NCBI GenBank assembly: GCA_000969725.1
Contig: JXSR01S066220.1
Reading direction: 5' to 3' (one strand)
Length of the DNA: 21,428 nucleotides
DNA from: Ophiothrix spiculata
Taxonomy: Eukaryota; Echinodermata; Ophiuroidea; Amphilepidida; Ophiotrichidae
How positions within the stretch are numbered: position 1 is the first letter of the stretch; every line of letters begins with the position of its first letter. The translations under genes were made by a program, and so were the position numbers. Of this stretch, positions 8,131 to 17,800 are shown piece after piece. The notes beneath the pieces were generated by a model. The model ran no database searches. It saw only the letters and a program-made list of their open reading frames with translations, and had not been told where the DNA came from.

Positions 8131-11100
8131 CTGTGGAAAAGAAAAACAATTTGATGTGTTACCACACACAATAAAATGTTCAGTGATTAGTGTAGGCTTT
8201 ACTTCCATCCACGCTTAATTTAGTCAGGCCTATTCACAACGTGAACTGATATTAAAAAGCGTCTGCACCACACTGGCCCCTCTATGACAAAAGGACCCAA
8301 GTGAACCAATTTTTATATAAATCGAGTTATTACTTGGAAATGGTCAAGGGTGACCATATCTATCTGCTACTGGAAGAAATAGCTAGCTAGCTTACACACA
8401 ACCGCCCAAAATAAATATTCCAAATTTGAGATTGGTTTACTAGTCAATGGCAGCTACAGACAGGTTTTGGTCAATGTTGCCAATTATCAATGTCACTTGG
8501 GTCATTTTGACATGGAGGGGCAGCCTGGGGTGATGGTGACAGTGGAGATACTGGACTTTGTGTACAGCCCATGTTATGGCGAAGTCAGCCATGGATTAAC
8601 TCTGAGTGCCGAGATTTGATTTGTACGTAGAGACAAACTGTACTAATGATACGTCAACTTGCACGCAAAGCTGTGTGCATGCTTTCATATTTGTGTATTA
8701 TGAGAAGATGCGAGGTTTCATCAGCAAAAATCCTGAATACCCCTTTCCCCCAATCAGTGTTTAAAATAAGGTTTTTGGGCTCGTGCCAATTCAATATATT
8801 TTGATGAAGTTGCAAGTTATGCTTACGCCAAAATCACGAGCTGAGGCTGAAAATTGGCCAAATAAAGTAAGAGCAGGCATTCCTTCACACATTTTCAGAA
8901 AGCTGTCGCAGCAATTTTTTTTGCTATTGAAACAATGATGTGCCATATGGCCTATGCAGGAACAATGCCCTAAATTTTGTCTCCATGCCCGAATAAAAAT
9001 GGTGGCGAGTCTGATATCTCGGGACCTGTAAGTCTATGGTTTGAACACAACACAACTGCAGCCAATGCAGAATGTGTATGGCTATTGTTGTTTAAAATAA
9101 TTCTCGGTCACGAAAATTTATAGCCTGGCGTAACACAATTGGGTGTGCATTTTATGCGAGTACACAACGATTTTCAGGAACGTGTGATACCGCAGTACTG
9201 TGGATTACTGATTGGAAACGGTGTGTTCTTCCCTGTGCCGCATCTTATGGATATGCAGTGGCTGCGTTCAGAAATCATGTTTGTGTCTGAAGTTTATTTG
9301 AAATAATAATAATTAAGCATTTGTTTGCAGCGCTTTTTGTTTGTATTTTATGTATGGCTAATTTAAAGCATTTGTTTATAATACAAAGTGCAAGAAAGGT
9401 AAACAAGTTTTAAGGGCCTCTTTTAGAATTCAGGTGCAATGGTTTTTAACGCCAAGGATGAATGCATGCATGTGTACTTGGATTAGCAACTACTGCCAGT
9501 AAAGTATTTATTGGTTCTTTATCTGTTGGCTCCAAGGAAGTTATATTGATATAGGGGAACCAGTTTTCTCCGCCATCTTGTGTCGCTCATGGAGCAGAGT
9601 TTTTGTACGGTTTTTGTACCTCCGGATATATTTGGATTAAGATCGCGTAAATCTTCACTTGACGCATAAACAGCGAGTGCATTTTGTTTCACGCGCAAAC
9701 CGTGTCTGGGTTTCAAGTAGCGTGTATTGCAACTTGCTCTGATCAAAGTACGCCAATTTTCCCGCTAATCCGTTGCGAAGACCCTCGAAGTGTGGCACGC
9801 GGAGACGTAAAATGCCGGAGGTACAAATTAACAATAACTCACCCTCCATGGGCGACAATCCAAGATGGCTGCCGTCCCATAGGATTTACAGGGGGGTGAA
9901 ATTGATATCAAAATCGCAGAGAAAACCTGTTCCCCTATAAAACATCCTTGTTGGCTCAGAACAAAGCAACGAGGGAAGGTGTCTACCAATGTGAAACCAA
10001 TGGGCTTTGTTGCTTACAGGGTTATTGACTGCTCCGAGAGAGTCTATGCATCCCTGCATGCAGTCTTTTTGTTAATTCAGAGGTGCACTACAATAAGTTA
10101 GCTCAATTGCATATGGGCAGACTTTCACCACAGAAATAGACAGTGGATCCAACTTTTACATAGCCGGTATCCTGTTGACTCACCTGCAGGAGGTCTAGTC
10201 CCGTTTTGTCCATGTTCTTGACGCAACTGTGGAGGGTATTCTTGGTCCAGTTAGGGAAGTTGGGCTTGAAATCTGGCAGCGACGTCACGCCTGGCCACAC
10301 ATCTTCATTAGGTGTGCCTAGCGTCCTGTACAAAATAAAGAAAAAACCATAATATTGAATCATTATCAAACTGATATTCCTGTTATGGTAATGGAAATTC
10401 GTGATCGTGAAATATGTGTGTGGATTGAATGAGAACCTTTTTACATGTATATTACAATTAGTAATTATTCAATTGGGAGTAGTCATTTCTGTTTTGTTGA
10501 TGTCTTTCTTTTAGAACCCACTGTGAGGCAAGACTTAGGAGACAAAAAGGTCTGAAATTACTGCAAAAGTCAATATTGGCAAGAATTCATTTTAGCAATT
10601 TTTATGTTATTAACACAAACCTAGTACAAAAGATTCTTTTCCTGAGTTTTGATTTTAGCTATTTGATGTTGTCTTCTCCCAAAATACACAAAAATTTCTT
10701 CTTTTTCAGCATTGACAAAGCGCTCAAAGCAAACTGAAAATAATTTATGATCAAAATTGGCTCAAACTGAACTCGCATCCAAACATTTTTGAAATTGTTG
10801 CATCTTGTCTACACTCATGAATTTAAACTGATGAGTTTGCCAAATTCAAAGAGTACAATAAACAATATTTCATGCATGATTCAATGAACATACTTTAAGG
10901 ACCCTAATAGAGTCAAATTTGAACTAAGGACTAATTTCTCTAGCACAGAATATAATATGTACGGTCGTGCATCTGGAACTGACACTAGGAAAAAGGTGGT
11001 GGCGTTGCACTTTTCCGGATGGCATCTTCATAAATTGACTATAACTTTTTAACTACATCAGCTATGCTTATAATTTTGGTGTCTTTTTAAAGCTAAAACA

Positions 11101-14100
11101 TGCACCTTTGTATGGTGTGAAAATCATTGGTATAGAATTGTAGGTGGTAGAGTTATGTGCCTTTGTTTTTGGAATACCAAGGGTGGTGGAGGTGGCGGAA
11201 GCAGAGGTGGCGGAAGCGGGCCATACAAAGTCTATGGGGTTTACTACCTCTCATAATTAGTCAAACTTAAATAATTTTACATAGGAGTGACACAAACTCA
11301 TCATTTTGGTCTTATTTTGAAGGTAAACCATAGAGCTACTTATTTTTATGTAAAAATATTGGATATATGGAGAATTGTTAATATTTACATTAAAATTATG
11401 ATTAATCTACCTGGAACTTGCATACATTTGAATTGCACTGTGATTTTTTTTACAGTTTTTAGTGCCTTTCAAGCTTGAATTCAAAATAAAATTTGAACTA
11501 AACATCCCACCCTATAAAGAGTATACATTTTCTGAAAGGAAATTGCACAAGGAATCCAAATAAGGCATTTAAAAATGTCTAGGAGGTAGGGTTTGTATGT
11601 CAGATCAGTGAAATGTAAACTTTAAAATATTATTTTAATGCCCAAAATTTTCCACAAATTCGACTTGAATTTTCTTCAGTGTAATAAGAAAAACCTTCTT
11701 AGAGTATACATTTTCTGGAGGGGAATTATATGAGGATTTCAAATCAGATAAGAATTGGAGGGTAGCAGTAGACGGTCTGGTGATATGCAATGATAGAAGA
11801 AAATGACAATTTTAAGAAAAAATCCAAATATTCTCAAAGCTGACATCTTAACCCTACCTCCTACACTTTTTTCAATGTCATATTTGGATTCCTTGTTCAA
11901 TTTCCTTCAAGAAAATGTATACTTTTGATAGGGTGGGGTATTTAGTTAAAAAGTTATTGAAATTTCAAACTTGAAAGGTGCAAAATACTCAAAAAATCAC
12001 TGCGCAACGCAAATTGGTGCCAGTTTACGACGCATGGCCTTAAGGACTAATTTCTCTTATCACAGAAACACTATACCTGAATATTTTGAAGAGTTGATCA
12101 ATCTCGGAATCGCCATGAAATAGCGGTCTCTTTGTGCACATCTCAGCCATGATACAGCCGATACTCCAGACGTCTACCGGAGTTGAGTAACGTGGGGAAC
12201 CAAGAAGTACTTCTGGTGCACGATACCATAATGTCACAACCTGTGAGGGGAATGAATTCAACAAAACTCAAAACTTAGTATGGACACAAGATATGAGGTA
12301 GACCTTGAAAGTTAATTGCTCAGAAATGATGTGAGCAAGAACATGTACTTTATAGGAAGTTAATTTGTTTGATCTGAGACTAGAGAAAGCAAAATCAAGG
12401 TTGGTATTGCTTGTGACTGAAACCATGTTTCATTTATCACTGATTGATGGTGTACCACACCCAAATGGGGATAAGTGTACTCATGCATTGCATTGAAGCT
12501 TATTCTCTTTTAGCGAAACCATATTTTTGACATTTTGGCAAGAAATCAGGGCTAGAAATTTGGCGTGAATCAGAGAATCTATTCTTGCAATGATTCTCGT
12601 AGCATCCAGGTATTAGAATCATTTGCTCTAATTGAATTATAGGATTAGTAATTGCAACTGTTTAAATAAATTTTGATTCACACAAACCAAAACAAAATTC
12701 TATTCCTGGAAATGACTCTTAGTCAGAAACAACAAATCCGTGTATATTGCACATATAACAAGCCTACCTACCCAACTGCAATGTACCTGGGCACAACCAG
12801 GCCCATCTTTTAATGTTGGAGCAAACAACTCGATTGATTCCAGTAATAGTGTAACTTGTTTCATTATACAAATGTATAAAGCAACTTTGCAGCCTAATTT
12901 TGGGAGATGAATTCATCAAAAACTACAAACTGCAGCCAGCCTCATACCTCATGGGTGTAGACTCTCACAGGAATACCAAAAGCTCTTGCCAGCCCAAAGT
13001 CAGCCAGCTTGATGCAACCCTTCTGGTCAATGAGAAGATTCTGTGGCTTCAAATCTCGGTGCAGGATCCGCCTTTGATGGCAATATGTAATTCCCTGAAT
13101 TATCTGATAGGTGTAGCTCTGTAGGTAAGAATAAAACGGATACAGCTGAATCCTCTCTGTAGAGAATCTTAACAAATCCAAGGAAGTTATATAGGGGAAC
13201 CGTTTTTCTCCGCCATCTTGTGTCGCTCTTGGAGCAGAGTTATTGTACCTCCGGATATATTCGGGATTTGACCCGATATCCAGGTAGATCGTGTAAATCT
13301 TCACCTGACGCATATACAGCGCGTGCATTTTGTTTCATGCACAAAACGTGTTTGCGTTTCATGTACATGCGTTGCGACTTGCTCTGATTCGTTATGATCG
13401 TTATAATCACTAAACTCCACAAATGATCGCTAAATCGTTTTAAATACCTGTTTTTTAGCGATCATTTTTGGATTAAGAGATCAATGATCGCTAACCCCCG
13501 TTGTAATCACTAAACTCCAAAAATGATCGCTAAATTGTTAAAAAAATACCTGTTATTTAGCGATCATTTTCAGATTTAGCGATAAAACTAGATGATCCCG
13601 AACCCATAATCACTTAACTCCAAAAATGATCGCTTAATTGTTTAAAATACCTGTTATTTAGCGATCAAACGTGATGATCACTAACCCCCTTTATAATCAC
13701 TAAACTCCAAAAATGATCGCCAAATTGTTAAAAATACCTGCTATTTAGCGATCAAACGTGATGATCACTAACACCCGTTATAATCACTAAACTCCAAAAA
13801 TGATCGATAAATTGTTAAAAATACCTGCTATTTAGCGATCAAATTGGGTAAGGGTTAGCGACCATCGCTAAATGTTAGTGAAATTGGTCTTAGGTTGGAG
13901 GCATCTTGTTTCCTTTTTCATTTGACAAGTTTTCAGAACTCAATGCAAACTATATTTTACAAAGGCCTTGAATGCTGGTTCTTACCGATTGGCACTGACC
14001 AACTTAGTCACAAGTTTACAACCCTTGTTTGTTTTATGTATTCATGTTTTGTAATATGTCCTATTACAAACGTGTTAGCTTTGATTCCCATTGGGTTATA

Positions 14101-14810
14101 TAAGAGCTTCATTTGACTGTTAGACTAACTTTGACTTATTGCTGTTCATCATAATCACTTAGTCTATTTGAAATGAAATCATCACATCAATCTGGACCAA
14201 ACCTCCTTTTTACGTGTGCGAATTTGATGGCAAGTCTGAATCTGATGAAATATAGGGTGCACAAAATTGAATACAAAAACGCATCTTGAGAAGTACTCTT
14301 TGTAGCACATCTGGTATTTTCAAATGTTAAACAAGGCTTGATATTTGAATTTACACCTCATATGAATTGTAATCCATAATCTCTGGATTATTCAACACAC
14401 TAGGTGTTTCAGAGTCGGCCACTATTTTTCGCTTGGAGCTAGTAATACGCAATTTGTACAGTTTAGAATGCACCACCACTGTTGTAAAGACTGTATCAGT
14501 GCTCATATGTCAAGCAATCGCCAAACAAGTAAGACATACACATACCTTAACAAGTTGAGGATCCATCAAGGATGAGCGGATTGTTTCAAAATACTTCTTG
14601 AGATCCATTTTGAGAAACTCAAAGACGAGGTAGAGCTTCTTTTCTTGCATTAAAACTTCTTCCAATCTGGGATATAAAGGAAATGTAAGATCACACAATA
14701 TATCAATGATTTACATACAACCCATTCAGTGTCGATATTCCAGATTTGCACTGCCGGATGTATGTGTTGCTTTGAGTGTGCCAGATGGTAGATAGTAGCC
14801 TACAGGCTAA

Positions 14811-14846
<36 letters not shown>

Positions 14847-17800
14847 GCCGACCGACCCTGTTTTGGAAATAAAAAAGATACTGACCCTACATGTAATTTT
14901 GAAAATTCCTGAAAAGGTTTTTCTTTTTAATTTTAAAAATCTTGCCTTTTTGAGATCATATGCTAGTAAAAATTTTTTTAGCTCAATAACATGTCCTGTT
15001 TTCCAGCAATTGGGCATAACCAGGATTTGTAGAAATGTCTGAAAGCTACATTTATATTACTCTCGTCTTATTCAACCAAATCTCAAAAGCAGGATCTAGA
15101 ACAGGCTCAGTTATTGGCGCACACGCAAATTTAGCGCTTTGGGCCATGCGTTTTGAATTGGGCCGGTTTCGTGTGACATGAGAATTGTGTCCTTTTTCAT
15201 TTGAACATTTGTAACTTTTTTATTCTACACCCATTATACATAAAAGTATACATTTTCTGATAGGAAATTAACTGAGGATTCAAAAAATGCACTTAAAATG
15301 ACATAGGGTGAAAGCAAAAGAAGTTATGGAACCAAATATAACAAAAAATAATGCCGAACTTTGAAATAAGGAAAGAGTATTATTGGTGTACCCCCCATGC
15401 CTTTGAAAGTGACATTTTTGAATTCCTCTCATTCAGAGCTTTTTATTCATATACGACATTTATAGGGTTTAAGGTAATGAAAATAATTTTGCGCAAGCCT
15501 CTTTAGACACAATTTTTCTGGTGTAAATATTTAATCTTTGTTCAACCATATTGTTTCATACTTGCCCTCACCTTAAAAGTAATGCCATTTTTGGATTCCT
15601 TGAAGAAAAAGCTTTCTAAAAATGTATACTTTTCTTTTGGTAGGGTAAACACTTAACTTTATGAAATTTTAAATGCACCGAGGTGCATTTTCCTTGAATT
15701 TTCAGCATGTTGCGCTCACTAATTAATAATTATGGATAATTACACTAATTAATAATTGATTATTTAAAATTTATCAACAATAACTATATTCTCTTGCTGG
15801 AGATGTGTTTAATAAATATCACCATTTTAGCAAGATCTATCATGGCTGTAGTCCACCAGAGTGCTACAAGGAGAATTTGCTAATCCTCATCCTCCACCCA
15901 ACACATGTCGCTAATTCATGATTAATTAAGAGGAAACTAAAACTATTTTTAAAAACATTTTGGTATGGCTGTCATCATTAGTTTTAGTTTGGTACCAAAT
16001 ACAATATCATAAGTTGTATATCAGCTGAGAAAATTAAACAAATGCACCCAGACTATATACAGTGTTGCCAAAGCCGCGATTTAGTAGCCTGATTGGGCTA
16101 CTTTTGACTTTAGCGCCGCGACAAGCAAAGTGCTACCGCTACTTCGCTACTTTTGGGCTACTTTTTATTTTATGGCCGAAAATAGGGCGACTTTGTAAAA
16201 ATAGTCACTTGAAAGGCTATTGCAATAGGATTATCACTTAATTTCTCTCAATTAATGAAGATAATCCCCTAATTAGTGGGCACTCGAGTGTAACAACGGT
16301 TTTATGACAGTATTAAAATGGAATATTCATCGGTGACTGGGAATTTTATGGCACTTGATGTCCTCTAATGAGCCATTTCCGGGATGTAGAATAAATGGTC
16401 ACAATATAATGGAGCAAATTTATGAATTGAAATGTTGGGCTACTTTTCGGCTATTTTAGGCGATTTTTACCGCTACTTTGGCTGAAATTTTTTGGCAACA
16501 CTGACTATATACTGGCCCAATTCAAAACGCATGGCCTTTGACAAGTATTGTGGTTGGCGATTTGAATCTCTCAAAAAACAAAAAAATACATATATGAAAA
16601 ACATTAAGAAAAAAGCACTTTACCCTACAATTCTCAAATTTTTGTGGTGCATTTTTAGAGATGCCAGATGTTGTATTTATGTAAATGATATGCCAAACTG
16701 TACACAAAGCGTGCGTGTATGTTTTCAATATTTGAACATAGCTGCAAGATGCGATGCATCAAGGACTAAAACACCAATGCCGGAATAAAAATAGCACTGA
16801 GTCTGGTATCTTCCCATCTAAATCTATGGTTGCCACTTGCCAGTCTCACAACAGAACCAACATTGTTTTGACAACAAAAGACAATGCCTGTGCTGCGGTT
16901 CCTTGGACAAAATCAATTTCATGTGACAGCAAAAATGCAGGATCATGATGTTAGTCACAAACACATTGATTTTTTTTTGTCCATGGAGGTGCAGGTGTCT
17001 TTTTGATAAAATTCAAGCCTCTTCATTTTTTCAAGAATGACGCAATTCTAATCAAATAAGATACACTGTGGCAATAAGTAACCAGTACTCACTTGACAAT
17101 GTTTGGATGTCTACTGAGTTCTTTGAGTAGAGAAATCTCTCTGATAGTTGTACTTGGAACACCTTCCTCCTCGCTCTCCATTCGGATCTTCTTCAGGGCA
17201 ACAAATTCGCCTGTCTTTTTGTTGCGTCCTTTGTAAACGATTCCATACGTTCCTAAAATACACGAATAAAGTCAATCAAAACTTTTTGAGTACATGTAGA
17301 CAACAGATAAGGTTGGCTACTATTACCCAAAATTTGGACAGTAAAAGTTATTTTTCATTTACGGCCCCCAAAAGTCAGGTCCAGATGGAATTTGGGCCCA
17401 TGTTTGGACCCTTGTTAGTTTTTATTGAAGCAAGGTATATTTTTGCTGATTAAATATTTGAAAAGAGCAGCAAAAAATTAGTCCATCTTGATGGACCTCT
17501 CAAACGAGCGCCGACGCTTCGCGTTTGCTTTCCAGGTTCATCTAGATGGACTACAAAAAATAAGTCAGAGTGCTAAGTTTCTGAGGGGTGTACTATTAGA
17601 GCTACGGCTCTTTGAAAATTGACTTTCTCACCACGGTGCGTTTTCGCGGCGACGCCCGGGAAAATTACAAGTGCCGCAACTTCCAATCGAAAGGCAGTAT
17701 CGACCTCAAAATTAATGCATTATTAATTTTTCATCAATATCTTTCAGGTAAACAAATAAAAGAATAAATCTTTGACATGATGTTATACCAAATTTGTTTG

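Noticed and set aside
9519-9746. Similar frames in CAAGG copies A and B (KQNA.AVYAS.EDL.DL)
   Set aside because: The similarity follows the DNA similarity of the two copies, each frame is interrupted differently, and no transposase motif is present.
13403-13886. CRISPR-like array
   Set aside because: The units are 87-103 bp, the whole unit is repeated rather than only a short repeat with unique spacers, and the setting is a eukaryotic intron.
16492-16788. 98-codon plus-strand frame
   Set aside because: It crosses the D1 end, the C2 end and the dispersed repeat, so it is a chance frame over three unrelated repeats.
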